Shown: positions 1 through 8,949, counted from the stretch's first letter. The stretch is 64,000 bases of DNA from UBA830 sp038146925 (GCA_038146925.1 JAYQSP010000010.1:101895-165894); one strand, 5' to 3'. The notes: a model not told the origin generated them from the letters alone. Numbers and translations are program-made.

Positions 1-616
1 CGTACGTGCTGTCGCGATGGCCGATCATGCTGTCCAGCGTGTTGACGGCCTTGTAGGCGAACAGGCCGGGCAGGCCGAGCAGCGCGAACCAGATCACCGG
101 CGCGACCACCCCGTCGGAAAAATTCTCCGCCGCGGATTCGATCGCCGCGCGGGCGACGCCGGGTTCGTCCAGGCTGTCGGGATCGCGGCCGACGATATGG
201 CCGACCGCCTCCCGCCCGCCCGCGAGCGAGCTTTCCAGCCCGTCGGCCACCGCGCGGACATGGTTGAACAGGCTGCGATAGGCGATCAGCACGCTGGCGA
301 TAATGGCGCCCGCGATCCAGCCGTACTCGATCTGCGCGCACAGCCACTGGATCGCGTAGCCCGCGAAGCCCGCCAGCGTCACCAGAACGACGGTCGTCAG
401 CAGACCGCGCCAGAACCGCGTGCGGTCGGAGCGTTGCGGGCGGTTGAGCTTGCGGTCGCAGAACCCGATCAGGCCGCCGAACATTGCCACCGGGTGGGGA
501 ATCCGTTGCCACAGCCGCGGCGGATCGCCGAGCGCGACATCGATCGCCAGCGCCAGCATCACCACCAGCAGGGGGTGCACCGCTGCGGCGTCGGCGCTAT
601 ACCACTGAAACATCAT
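1..616 (-). CDS. cbiB: Adenosylcobinamide-phosphate synthase CbiB/CobD, partial
   Basis: Membrane enzyme that attaches the aminopropanol arm to adenosylcobyric acid in late cobalamin synthesis. The reverse strand reads from a double ATG (616 or 613) through about 205 residues and runs off the left edge, so the C-terminus is missing. The fragment has an early ALGDPPRLW segment, a hydrophobic stretch near residues 65-85, an AAENFSDGVVAPVIW segment and YKAVNTLDSM at the edge, all typical of CbiB. It diverges from the cbiX gene at 676 across about 60 bp and belongs to the same B12 locus. Family assignment is firm; the exact start is not. Confidence 0.9.
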   Translation of the reverse strand, partial: MMFQWYSADAAAVHPLLVVMLALAIDVALGDPPRLWQRIPHPVAMFGGLIGFCDRKLNRPQRSDRTRFWRGLLTTVVLVTLAGFAGYAIQWLCAQIEYGWIAGAIIASVLIAYRSLFNHVRAVADGLESSLAGGREAVGHIVGRDPDSLDEPGVARAAIESAAENFSDGVVAPVIWFALLGLPGLFAYKAVNTLDSMIGHRDSTY

Positions 617-675
617 CCGGGGACAATCGCGCCTGCCCGGCGCGAAATCAATTGCCCCCGGAAAGGGAGAGACAA

Positions 676-1575
676 TTGACCACAGGAATCATGGTTTGCG
701 GCCACGGCAGCCGCGACGAAGGCGCAGTCGCGGAGTTCGAAAAACTGGCCATCGCGATCCGCGAACGGGCCGACGGTATTCCGGTTGAATACGGTTTTCT
801 CGAATTCGCGACGCCGGTCATCAGGGACGGTCTCGGCAAGCTGGTCGACCAGGGGGTGACCGACGTACTGGCCGTGCCGGGCATGCTGTTCGCTGCGGGC
901 CACGCCAAGAACGACATCCCGTCGGTGCTCAATACATGGGCCGCGGGAAATGACGGCATCGATATCCGCTACGGCCGCGAACTGGCGATCGACCTGAAGA
1001 TGCTGCGCGCCGCCGCCGACCGGATCCAGGAAGCGCTCGACGCCGCGGGCGGCGACGTGCCGGTCGAGGAAACGCTGCTGGTCGTCGTCGGGCGCGGCGC
1101 ATCGGATCCCGACGCCAATTCCAACGTCGCCAAGGTGATGCGCATGCTGTGGGAAGGATTCGGCTTCGGCTGGGGCGAAACCGCCTATTCCGGCGTCACC
1201 TTCCCGCTGGTCGAGCCGGGGCTGGAACACGCCGCCAAGCTGGGCTACCGGCGGATCGTGGTCTTTCCCTATTTCCTGTTTACCGGCGTGCTGGTCCGGC
1301 GCATCTACGACTACACCGACGTTGTCGCAGCGCGGCACCCGGAGATCGAATTCATCAAGGCGCCCTATCTGAACGACCATCCGATGGTGATCGAGACCTT
1401 CATGGAACGGATCGACGAGATCCGCCGCGGCGAAAACAACATGAACTGCCAGCTCTGCAAATACCGCGAACAGGTGCTGGGCTTCGAGGCCGAGGTCGGG
1501 CTGGCGCAGGAAAGCCATCATCATCACGTCGAAGGCATCGGCACCGGCGAGGCCCACTCTCACGACCGACCATGA
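676..1575 (+). CDS. cbiX: Long-form sirohydrochlorin cobaltochelatase CbiX with Fe-S motif
   Basis: Inserts cobalt into sirohydrochlorin, the committed step of early-cobalt (anaerobic-type) corrin synthesis. The chosen start is TTG at 676, four bases after GAAAGGGAGAGA; ATG at 691 is the alternative but is poorly spaced. The protein has the N-terminal VCGHGSRDEG chelatase motif, a second half-repeat (VVVGRGASDPDANSN), and a C-terminal MNCQLC, the M-X-C-X-X-C signature reported for the 4Fe-4S site of Bacillus megaterium CbiX, followed by HHHH. The open frame stops at 1575, but His/Asp-rich coding potential continues in other frames to a TGA at 1715-1717, so the tail may be longer or broken. 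It heads the cob operon. Confidence 0.9.
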   Translation: MTTGIMVCGHGSRDEGAVAEFEKLAIAIRERADGIPVEYGFLEFATPVIRDGLGKLVDQGVTDVLAVPGMLFAAGHAKNDIPSVLNTWAAGNDGIDIRYGRELAIDLKMLRAAADRIQEALDAAGGDVPVEETLLVVVGRGASDPDANSNVAKVMRMLWEGFGFGWGETAYSGVTFPLVEPGLEHAAKLGYRRIVVFPYFLFTGVLVRRIYDYTDVVAARHPEIEFIKAPYLNDHPMVIETFMERIDEIRRGENNMNCQLCKYREQVLGFEAEVGLAQESHHHHVEGIGTGEAHSHDRP

Positions 1576-1717
1576 CCACGATCGATCACGATCATGACCA
1601 CATCACCACGACCACGGACATTCCCACGACCATGGCGACGGGCACGACCACCACCATCATCCGTACCCCCACGCGGATCATCCGCTGGGGCCGAAGACCA
1701 TGAAGGAAACCGGCTGA
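1561..1717 (+). repeat. His/Asp-rich CAC/GAC tract spread over three frames
   Basis: Degenerate CAY/GAY repeats continue past the cbiX stop. In turn, the three frames encode HSHD (to 1566), DHDHD (about 1568-1582), DHDHDH (1584-1601), then a His-rich stretch from 1604 ending HPLGPKTMKETG and TGA at 1715-1717, five bases before cobH. The last part looks like a genuine CbiX metal-binding tail. Slippage in the repeat or sequencing indels would explain the scatter. Confidence 0.6.
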
Positions 1718-1722
1718 CACCG

Positions 1723-2352
1723 ATGGACTGGCTCCGCGATCCCGATGAAATCTACCGCCGGTCGTTCGCGATCGTGCGCGACGAAGCCGATCTGTCGGCG
1801 GTGCCGGACGACATGGCCGATGTCGCGATCCGGCTGGTCCATGCCTGCGGCATGCCGGAGATCGTGCCCGACCTGCGCTGGTCCGATGGTGTGGCGCAGG
1901 CGGCGTCCGCTGCACTGGCGTCCGGCGCACCGGTGATCTGCGACGCCCAGATGGTGGCCGACGGCGTCATCGCCGCGCGTCTGCCCGCCGACAACCAGAT
2001 TCTCAGCATGATCCGCCTGCCCAACCTGGCTGCGATGGCGAAGGAACAGGGAACGACGCGCTCGGCCGCGCAGGTCGAATTGTGGAAACCGTTTCTGCCG
2101 GGCAGCGTGGTCGCCATCGGCAACGCGCCGACGGCCTTGTTCCGCCTGCTGGAAATCATCGCCGAGGACCCGTCGCGCAAACCGGCGGCGATTCTGGGGT
2201 TCCCGGTCGGCTTCGTCGGCGCCGCGGAATCCAAGGACGCGCTGCACGAAACGGATCACGGCGTGCCCTATGTCACGCTGCTTGGGCGGCGCGGCGGCAG
2301 CGCCATGGCGTCGGCGGCGGTCAACGCGCTGGCCGGAAAGTACGAAACATGA
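1723..2352 (+). CDS. cobH: Precorrin-8X methylmutase CobH/CbiC
   Basis: Moves the C11 methyl group to C12 to give hydrogenobyrinate (or cobyrinate in the cobalt route). The 209-residue protein is the normal family length. It carries LVHACGMPEIV, whose His (residue 40) corresponds to the catalytic His of the family, then VICDAQMVADG and GFPVGFVGAAESK. ATG 1723 is chosen because homology begins at MDWLRDP; in-frame codons upstream lie in the cbiX His tract. It lies 10 bp before cobL in the same operon. Confidence 0.93.
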   Translation: MDWLRDPDEIYRRSFAIVRDEADLSAVPDDMADVAIRLVHACGMPEIVPDLRWSDGVAQAASAALASGAPVICDAQMVADGVIAARLPADNQILSMIRLPNLAAMAKEQGTTRSAAQVELWKPFLPGSVVAIGNAPTALFRLLEIIAEDPSRKPAAILGFPVGFVGAAESKDALHETDHGVPYVTLLGRRGGSAMASAAVNALAGKYET

Positions 2353-2362
2353 AAGACGCGTC

Positions 2363-3571
2363 ATGACGGATCGCTGGCTCGGCGTCGTCGGCATAGGCGA
2401 GGACGGAATCGGCGGGCTGACCCCGCGCGGGCGCATGCTGATCGACGGCGCGGAGACGCTGATCGGCGGCGACCGGCATCTCGCCATGCTGCCCGATGAC
2501 GGGCGCGAAAGGCTGACCTGGCCGCGCCCGCTGACCGATCTGATGCCGCAGATCGCCGACCGGCGGGGCCGGCCGGTCTGCGTGCTGGCGACCGGCGATC
2601 CGATGTTTTTCGGGATCGGCGTCACCCTGGCGAAGCACTTTGCCGCCGACGAGATGGAGATCGTGCCGTCGCTGTCGGCGTTCTCCCTGGCCGCCGCGCG
2701 CCTCGGCTGGGCGCTGGCCGATGTCGAACAGCTGACCCTCCACGGCCGCCCGGTCAGTTTGGTGGTGCCGTTCGTGCAGCCCGGCGCCCGGCTGCTGATT
2801 TTGGCCGACGGCCCGGACACCCCGGCGCAGGTCGCCGGCATCCTGGCCGGGCGCGGCTACGGCGACAGCCGGATAACCGTACTGGAACACATGGGCGGCG
2901 CGCGCGAACGCAGGGTGACCGGCTATGCCGGCGACTGGCAGCATGGCGATATCGCTGCGTTTCACACGCTGGCGGTCGACTGCGTGGCCGGCGCGGATGC
3001 GGTCACCCTACCGCGCATTCCCGGCCTGCCCGACGACGCGTTCACCAGCGACGGCAACATGACCAAGCGCGAAATCCGCGCCGCGACGCTGGCGGCCCTG
3101 GCGCCGCTGCCGGGCCAGCATTTGTGGGATATCGGCGCCGGGTGCGGTTCGGTCGCCATCGAATGGATGCGGGCGCACCCGTCCTGCCGGGCGACGGCGG
3201 TCGAAAGCCGGGCCGACCGGATCGGGCTGATCGCCCGCAACGCCATTGCGCTCGGCGTACCGCGGCTCGGCATGATCGAGGGCGAGGCCACCGACGTGCT
3301 GACGCAGCTCGATGCGCCCGATGCCGTCTTCATCGGCGGCGGGTCTTCGACCCCGGGCCTGCTCGATCTCTGCTGGGACGCTTTGTCGCCCGGCGGACGG
3401 CTGGTCGCCAATGCCGTCACGCTGGAAGGCGAAGGCGCGCTGGCGGTGTTCCGCGCCGGTCATGGCGGCGATCTGGCGCGCATCTCGATTTCGCGGGCCG
3501 AGCCGGTCGGACCCTTCACGGGCTGGAAACCGTCGATGACCGTCACCCAGTTCGTCGCGGTGAAAACCTGA
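2363..3571 (+). CDS. cobL: Precorrin-6Y C5,15-methyltransferase (decarboxylating) CobL/CbiET
   Basis: A two-domain enzyme of about 402 residues. The N-terminal half is a CbiE-type tetrapyrrole methylase (GVVGIGEDGIGGL near the start, LATGDPMFFGIG near residue 75) that methylates C5. The C-terminal half is a CbiT-type class I SAM methyltransferase (LWDIGAGCGSVAIEW about residue 255) that methylates C15 and decarboxylates the C12 acetate. It follows cobH by 10 bp, and its TGA overlaps the ATG of cobI by one base, indicating translational coupling. Confidence 0.93.
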   Translation: MTDRWLGVVGIGEDGIGGLTPRGRMLIDGAETLIGGDRHLAMLPDDGRERLTWPRPLTDLMPQIADRRGRPVCVLATGDPMFFGIGVTLAKHFAADEMEIVPSLSAFSLAAARLGWALADVEQLTLHGRPVSLVVPFVQPGARLLILADGPDTPAQVAGILAGRGYGDSRITVLEHMGGARERRVTGYAGDWQHGDIAAFHTLAVDCVAGADAVTLPRIPGLPDDAFTSDGNMTKREIRAATLAALAPLPGQHLWDIGAGCGSVAIEWMRAHPSCRATAVESRADRIGLIARNAIALGVPRLGMIEGEATDVLTQLDAPDAVFIGGGSSTPGLLDLCWDALSPGGRLVANAVTLEGEGALAVFRAGHGGDLARISISRAEPVGPFTGWKPSMTVTQFVAVKT

Positions 3572-4275
3572 TGGCCGGCACGCTGTACGGCGTCGGCGTC
3601 GGCCCCGGCGATCCCGAGCTGGTGACGCTGAAGGCGCTGCGCATCCTCACATCCGTGCCCGTGCTGGCCTGGCCGGCGCCGGAAGAGGGCCCCAGCCTGG
3701 CGCGCGAAATCGTCGCCGGACATCTGCCCGGCACCCAGCGCGAGATCGCCATCCGCATGCCGTTGCTGCCCGCCCGGTTTCCCGCGGACGACGTGTATGA
3801 CAGCGCTGCGGTCGAGATCGGCGCGGCGCTCAGCGCCGGCGACGACGTTGCCGTGATCTGCGAAGGCGATCCGTTCTTCTACGGTTCGTTCATGTATCTG
3901 TTCGGACGTCTCGCCGCCGATCACGCCATCGAGGTCGTGCCCGGCGTGTCGTCGCTGACCGCCTGCGCCGCCGCGCTGGGATCGCCGCTGTCGGCAAAGA
4001 ACGATGTGCTGTCGGTGATCCCCGGCCCGTTGGATGCCGACACCATGGCGCAGCGGCTCGCAGAGGCCGATGCGGCTGCGATCATCAAGGTCGGACGCCA
4101 TCTCGAAAAAATTCGCGGCGTGCTGGCCGATCTCGGCCTGTCGGACAATGCCCGCTATATCGAACGCGCCACGATGACGGCGCAGCGCATCGTGCCCCTG
4201 GCCGATGTCGGAGAAGGCGACGCGCCTTATTTCTCCATGATCCTGGTCCACAAACGGGCCGAGGCGTGGACATGA
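3571..4275 (+). CDS. cobI: Precorrin-2 C20-methyltransferase CobI/CbiL
   Basis: SAM-dependent methylation at C20 of (cobalt-)precorrin-2. The 234-residue protein has the tetrapyrrole methylase motifs GVGVGPGDPELVTLKA at the N-terminus, CEGDPFFYGSFMYLF mid-protein and VVPGVSSLTACAAALG. Its start overlaps the cobL stop (TGATG), and its stop overlaps the next start (ATGA at 4272-4275). The sequence alone does not tell CobI from CbiL; the cbiX/cbiG/cbiD context suggests a cobalt-bearing substrate. Confidence 0.92.
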   Translation: MAGTLYGVGVGPGDPELVTLKALRILTSVPVLAWPAPEEGPSLAREIVAGHLPGTQREIAIRMPLLPARFPADDVYDSAAVEIGAALSAGDDVAVICEGDPFFYGSFMYLFGRLAADHAIEVVPGVSSLTACAAALGSPLSAKNDVLSVIPGPLDADTMAQRLAEADAAAIIKVGRHLEKIRGVLADLGLSDNARYIERATMTAQRIVPLADVGEGDAPYFSMILVHKRAEAWT

Positions 4276-5336
4276 CCGAACCCGCCATTCTTGTGCTCGG
4301 TCCCGGCGGCATGGATACGGCGCGGCGTGCAAAATCGGCTGTTCCCGGCAGCGCGATCCACGGGCTCGCGCGTCGCGTGCCCGACGCGGACGTTGTTTTC
4401 GACGACACCGGCGATCATCTGCGCGCGCTGTTCGCCTCCGGCACGCCTGTGATCGGCATCTGCGCCGCCGGGATCCTGATCCGCCTGCTGGCCCCGGCGC
4501 TGACAGACAAAACGGCGGAGCCCGCGGTGATCGCCGTGGCGGAGGACGGTTCGGCCGTCGTGCCGTTGCTGGGCGGGCATCATGGCGCCAACGATCTGGC
4601 GGCCGATATTGCGTCGGCGCTTGGCGTGTCGGCCGCCGTCACCACGGCCGGGGACGTGCGCTTCGGGGCGGCGCTCGACAATCCGCCCGCCGGGTGGGCG
4701 CTGGCCAACCCGGACGACATGAAATCCTTCACCGCCGATCTGCTGGCGGGCGAGGCGGTGCGGCTGGACGATACGCTGCCGGCCTTTATCGCCGACACGG
4801 ACATTCCCCGCGATCTGGGCGGGGCGCTGCGGATCACCGCGACGCCGTACCGGGGAACCGGCGATGGGCGCCACCTGATCTATCACCCGGCCAGCGTCGC
4901 GATCGGGGTGGGGTGCGAACGCGGCACCGCGCCGGAGGAACTGGCGGAGCTGGTCGATGCGGCGCTGAGGGACGCGAACATTGCCCCTGCCGCGATTGCC
5001 GGGGTGTTTTCCCTCGATCTCAAGGCCGACGAGCCCGCCGTCCACGCGCTGGCGGATAACGTGAACGTACCTGCCCGGTTCTTCGATGCGGCCGCGCTGG
5101 AGGCGGAAACCCCGCGGCTGGAAAATCCGTCCGACATCGTGTTCCGCGAAGTCGGCTGTCATGGCGTGTCGGAAGGCGCGGCGCTGGCGGCGGCCGGGCC
5201 GGACGGCACGCTGATCACCGCCAAGACCAAATCCGCCCGCGCCACCTGCGCGCTGGCCCTCGCCCCGGCTCCCATAGATGCCGCCGAAACCGGCCTGCCG
5301 CAGGGGCGGCTGCTGATCGTCGGCACCGGGCCCGGG
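4272..5336 (+). CDS. cbiG: Cobalt-precorrin-5A hydrolase CbiG part of a CbiG-CobJ fusion
   Basis: CbiG opens the ring-A delta-lactone and releases the C20 fragment as acetaldehyde in the anaerobic B12 route. ATG 4272 overlaps the cobI stop as ATGA. The roughly 350 residues contain the N-terminal domain (GICAAGILIRLLAP and PLLGGHHGAND), a central linker and the C-terminal CobE-like domain (IGVGCERGTAPEEL). The same frame then enters the first residues of a tetrapyrrole methylase (GRLLIVGTGPG) and loses register at GGGCCCGGG (5328-5336). Without one G it would read directly into CobJ, so the native product is probably one CbiG-CobJ polypeptide. Confidence 0.85.
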
Positions 5337-6090
5337 CAGCGACGGATGGATGACCGCCGAATCCGAAACGGTTATCGCCGCCGCCACCGATCTGGTCGGC
5401 TACACGCTCTATCTCGATATTCTGGGCGACCGCGCCGACGGCAAGACGCGCCACGATTTCCCGCTGGGCGAGGAAACCGACCGGGTGCGCGCCGCGCTCG
5501 ACATCGCCGCGACGGGCAAGACCGTGGCACTGGTGTCGTCCGGCGATCCCGGCATCTATGCCATGGCGACGCTGGCGTTCGAGCTGTTGGAAACCGGCGA
5601 CCGCGCCGACTGGCAGCGCCTCGCCATCGAGGTCTGCCCGGGCATTTCGGCGCTGCAGGCGGCGGCCGCGCGGTCCGGCGCGCCGCTGGGACACGATTTC
5701 TGCACGATCTCGCTGTCCGATCTGCTGACCCCGTGGGACGCCATCGAACGGCGTATCCGCGCCGCCGCGGACGGCGATTTCGTGGTCGCGTTCTACAACC
5801 CGGTCTCGATGCGCCGCACCTGGCAGCTGGCGAAGGCGCGCGACATCCTGCTCGATGCGCGGCCCGGCGCCACGCCGGTGATCCTCGCCCGCAATCTGGG
5901 GCGCGACGGCGAACAGGTGCGCACGGTCACGCTGGATGCGCTGGACGTCGCCGACGTCGACATGCTCACGGTGGTCCTTGTCGGCTCGTCCGAGACCCGC
6001 GCGGTGGCGCGCGGCGACGGGCGGCACTGGGTCTACACGCCGCGCGGCTACGCCGGCAAAAACACGAACGACAGGGAAAGCACGGGATGA
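5337..6090 (+). CDS. cobJ: Precorrin-3B C17-methyltransferase CobJ/CbiH, 3' part of fusion
   Basis: Ring-contraction methyltransferase acting at C17. The frame is open to TGA 6088-6090. Recognisable segments are TDLVGYTLYLDIL, LVSSGDPGIYAMATLAFEL, VCPGISALQAAAARSGAPLGHDFCTISLSDLLTPW and FYNPVSMRRTWQL, all CobJ signatures. The first internal ATG is 5350, but the essential GTGPG loop lies upstream in the cbiG frame. A one-base shift at 5328-5336 would restore GTGPGSDGWMTAES. If the frameshift is real and not bypassed, the enzyme lacks its N-terminal SAM loop. Its stop overlaps cobM (ATGA). Confidence 0.85.
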
Positions 6091-6851
6091 CGGTCTGGTT
6101 TATCGGCGCGGGGCCGGGCGATCCCGACCTGCTCACCATCCGCGGACGCGATGTCATCGCCCGCTGTCCGGTCTGTCTCTATGCCGGTTCGCTGGTGCCG
6201 GAGGCCGTGGTCGCCCATGCGCCCGACGGCGCGCTGGTGCTCGACACCGCGCCGATGACGCTGGACGACATTATCGGCCATATCGAAACCGCCCATGCGG
6301 CGGGGCACGACGTGGCGCGGGTCCATTCCGGCGACCCGTCGCTCTACGGCGCGATCGGCGAACAGATCCGCCGGCTCGACGCGCTCGGCATTGATTTCGA
6401 GATCGTGCCCGGCGTGCCGGCCTATGCCGCCGCCGCCGCGCTGCTGAAACGCGAACTGACCCTGCCCGACGTGGCGCAGACGGTGATCCTGACCCGCACG
6501 GCGATGAAGGCATCGGCGATGCCCAACGCGGAAGACCTCGATACCCTCGGCAAATCAGGCGCGACGCTGGCGATCCATCTGTCGGTGCGTAACCTGAAAC
6601 ATGTCTGCGAAACCCTGACGCCGCATTACGGCGCGGATTGCCCGGTCGCGGTGGTGTTCCGCGCCAGCTGGCCGGACGAACAGGTGATCGAGGGCACACT
6701 GGCCGATATCCGCGGACAAGTCCGCGACGCGAAGATCACGCGCACCGCCCTGATCCTGGTCGGCCGCGTGCTGTCGCCGGAGGCGTTCACGGATTCGGCG
6801 CTGTACGACGCCGATCATGTCCACGTATTGCGGCCGCGGCGGAAGGGGTAG
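6087..6851 (+). CDS. cobM: Precorrin-4 C11-methyltransferase CobM/CbiF
   Basis: SAM-dependent C11 methylation of (cobalt-)precorrin-4. The 254-residue protein begins MTVWFIGAGPGDPDLLTIRG and has CPVCLYAGSLVPE, VHSGDPSLYGAIGEQ and VPGVPAYAAAAALLKRELT, the hallmarks of CobM. ATG 6087 overlaps the cobJ stop. The same frame happens to be open back into cbiG only because the cbiG-cobJ region is out of register; that long reading is not a real protein. Confidence 0.94.
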   Translation: MTVWFIGAGPGDPDLLTIRGRDVIARCPVCLYAGSLVPEAVVAHAPDGALVLDTAPMTLDDIIGHIETAHAAGHDVARVHSGDPSLYGAIGEQIRRLDALGIDFEIVPGVPAYAAAAALLKRELTLPDVAQTVILTRTAMKASAMPNAEDLDTLGKSGATLAIHLSVRNLKHVCETLTPHYGADCPVAVVFRASWPDEQVIEGTLADIRGQVRDAKITRTALILVGRVLSPEAFTDSALYDADHVHVLRPRRKG

Positions 6852-6865
6852 CATTACATAACAGT

Positions 6866-6890
6866 CCTCTCCCCCCGCAGGGGCGAGGGG
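6866..6890. repeat. Partial copy of dispersed C/G-rich palindromic repeat
   Basis: CCTCTCCCCCCGCAGGGGCGAGGGG downstream of cobM resembles the arms of the longer intergenic repeat at 14848-14959 and 42920-43018. It sits at the point where the deaminase remnant loses similarity. Confidence 0.45.
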
Positions 6891-6943
6891 TTCCCGAAGA
6901 TCTGGCTACCCGATATCCCCGTTCCGGATCTCCATGTGCCCGG

Positions 6944-7060
6944 CTGCTGGCGGCGGTTGTGGCCTTCCGAGACCGGCGTATCGCCGTCCGCCAGGCAGGC
7001 GCCGACCGGCACGCCGCCCTCGTCCGCGCTTTTCTGCGCCTGGGCGAAGGCGCGCGCCAT
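6944..7060 (-). pseudogene. N-terminal remnant of a cytosine/nucleoside deaminase
   Basis: The reverse strand reads MARAFAQAQKSADEGGVPVG, then ACLADG, and ends in GHNRRQQ, which matches the first helix and strand of the cytidine/deoxycytidylate deaminase superfamily (yeast-type cytosine deaminase or guanine deaminase). The catalytic HAE and PCxxC motifs that should follow are absent; after QQ the frame runs into repeat-like sequence. Upstream in-frame codons reach into the cobK 3' end without a clear start. It is most likely the stub left by a deletion. Confidence 0.55.
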
Positions 7061-7080
7061 GTGCGCTGCATCTGTATCCG

Positions 7081-7836
7081 TCAGAAATTCCCTCCCCTGT
7101 GCAACGCCAGCCAGTCCAGCGCGCGGTCGACGTTGTCGACGGCAGCGCCCGGCAGCTGCGGGGGGCGGTCGATCATGACGACCGGGATCGACAGGCTCCG
7201 TGCGGCTTCGATCTTCGCGTAGGTGGCGTCGCCGCCGGCGTTCTTGCTGACCAGAACGTCGATCCCGTGCGTTTTCATCAGGTCGGTTTCGTCCGCCGCC
7301 GAAAAGGGCCCCCGGCCGGTGATGCTGACGGCGTTCGGCAGTGGCGGGGCGTCCAGCGGGTCGACCGTGCGGACCAGGAATTTCATGTCTTCCAGCCCGG
7401 CGAACGCGCCGAGTTCCTGCCGGCCGACCGACAGAAATGCGACCGTACCGAGATCGGGCAGTTTGCGGGCCGCATCGGCGATATCGTCGGCGCGGAGCCA
7501 GGTATCGCCGGCAACCGCTTCCCAGGCCGGGCGCAGCAGGCGCAGGCGTTCCGCGCCGGTCATTTCGCAGGCGTTCTGCGCATTCAGGGAAATCTGTTCG
7601 GCGAAAGGGTGGGTGGCATCGACGACCAGATCGATGTCCCGCGCCAGCATCCAGGCGGACAGCGCCGCCGCGCCGCCGAATCCGCCGGTCCGGACCTCGA
7701 CATTTTGCGGCAGGGACGGCGTCTTAGTCCGTCCCGCCAGCGAATAGGTGATGTCGAAATCGGGCGCGGCGGCGTTCGCCAGCGCCACCGCTTCCGCCGT
7801 GCCGCCCAGCACCAGCACGCGCGGCCGGTCAGCCAT
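7081..7836 (-). CDS. cobK: Precorrin-6A reductase CobK/CbiJ
   Basis: NAD(P)H-dependent reduction of the corrin macrocycle after C1 and C11 methylation. The 251-residue protein starts VLVLGGTAEAVALANA (Rossmann-like), has VVDATHPFAEQISLNA and SITGRGPFSAADETDLMKTH, and ends with the conserved VSKNAGGDATYAKIEAA. Its start overlaps the end of cbiD by 8 bp on the same strand, so the two are a minus-strand pair opposite the main operon. Confidence 0.93.
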   Translation of the reverse strand: MADRPRVLVLGGTAEAVALANAAAPDFDITYSLAGRTKTPSLPQNVEVRTGGFGGAAALSAWMLARDIDLVVDATHPFAEQISLNAQNACEMTGAERLRLLRPAWEAVAGDTWLRADDIADAARKLPDLGTVAFLSVGRQELGAFAGLEDMKFLVRTVDPLDAPPLPNAVSITGRGPFSAADETDLMKTHGIDVLVSKNAGGDATYAKIEAARSLSIPVVMIDRPPQLPGAAVDNVDRALDWLALHRGGNF

Positions 7837-8920
7837 CGGACCGTCCTGCCAGACTGCCCTGCCGGTTGAAGATCAGCACGCGGATAACCGATCCCGTGTC
7901 GCCGACCGTGTCCCGCGCCACGTCGCGGGCGCGGCGGGCGATTTCGTCGGCGAGCGGCAATTCCGCCGCGCCGCCGAGCGCCAGCGCTTCCGCCGCCGTG
8001 TTGGCGTTACGGATGCCGGATTGCGTGTCGTCGTCCGCGCCGAGCGCCGCCGCCACGCCGGCCAGCCAGCCGAGATCTACCTGGCTGCGCCCGGAGTGGA
8101 GATCGAGGTTGCCCTGCGCCAGCTTGCACAGCTTTGCGAAGCCGCCGCCGATGACCACGTCGGGCACCGGGTGCGCGCGCAGGTATTTCAGCATGCCGCC
8201 CGCGAAATCGCCCATGTCGATCATGGCGTGTCCGGGCAGGGACAGCAGCGCCTGGGTCTTTTCTTCGGATGTTTTTCCGGTGCAGCCTGCCACCGTCGTT
8301 TCGCCGGCGGCGCGCGCGACGTCGATGCCGCGATGGATGGATTCGATCCATGCCGAACAGGAATAGGGCACCACCACGCCGGTGGTGCCGAGGATGGAAA
8401 TCCCGCCGAGGATGCCGAGCCGGGGATTCCAGGTCTTTTCCGCCAGCGCCGCACCGTCCGCGACCGAGACAGTCACGGTCACGTTGCCGTCGCCGCCGTG
8501 AGCCGCTGCTGATTCCGATATGGCTGCTTCGATCATCCTGCGCGGCGCCGGGTTGATGGCCGGTTCGCCCACCGCCAGCGGCAGGCCTTCGCGCGTGACG
8601 GTGCCGACGCCGTCGCCGGCGTGAAACGCGACGCCCGTGCCGCCGTCCTCTCGCCGCCTCACGTCGACGCGTATCAGCGCGCCATGCGTGACGTCGGGGT
8701 CGTCGCCGGCATCCTTGACGATGGCGGCGTGGGCGGTATCGCCGTCCAGCCCCTCCCGCGCCAGCGCGAAGGCCGGCGTTTCGCCTTTCGGCAATGCAAT
8801 TTGCACAGGATCGGGAAAATCGCCGGTCAGCAGCGCGGTATAGGCGGCCTTCGCCGCCGCCGTCGCGCAGGCGCCCGTGGTCCAGCCGCGGCGCAGTTCT
8901 CCTTCGGGCTTGCGTACCAT
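7829..8920 (-). CDS. cbiD: Cobalt-precorrin-5B C1-methyltransferase CbiD
   Basis: C1 methylation in the anaerobic-type pathway; CbiD is unrelated to the aerobic CobF. The 363-residue protein has RRGWTTGACATAAAKAAY near the N-terminus, GDGVGTVTREGLPLAVGEPAINP, GGISILGTTGVVVPYS and VPDVVIGGGFAKLCKLAQG. ATG 8920 is chosen because homology starts there; an in-frame TTG at 8944 is possible. Only about 29 bp separate it from the divergent cobA start, so the two promoters must overlap or sit inside coding sequence. Confidence 0.93.
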   Translation of the reverse strand: MVRKPEGELRRGWTTGACATAAAKAAYTALLTGDFPDPVQIALPKGETPAFALAREGLDGDTAHAAIVKDAGDDPDVTHGALIRVDVRRREDGGTGVAFHAGDGVGTVTREGLPLAVGEPAINPAPRRMIEAAISESAAAHGGDGNVTVTVSVADGAALAEKTWNPRLGILGGISILGTTGVVVPYSCSAWIESIHRGIDVARAAGETTVAGCTGKTSEEKTQALLSLPGHAMIDMGDFAGGMLKYLRAHPVPDVVIGGGFAKLCKLAQGNLDLHSGRSQVDLGWLAGVAAALGADDDTQSGIRNANTAAEALALGGAAELPLADEIARRARDVARDTVGDTGSVIRVLIFNRQGSLAGRSDG

Positions 8921-8949
8921 CCAGAGGTTATATGTGCTAATCAAAGACT

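Noticed and set aside
4266..6851. A continuous 861-residue reading from cbiG to the end of cobM
   Set aside because: It is correct at both ends only. The middle part is an out-of-frame translation of cobJ, produced by the one-base shift at 5328-5336; the true cobJ frame has clear family motifs.
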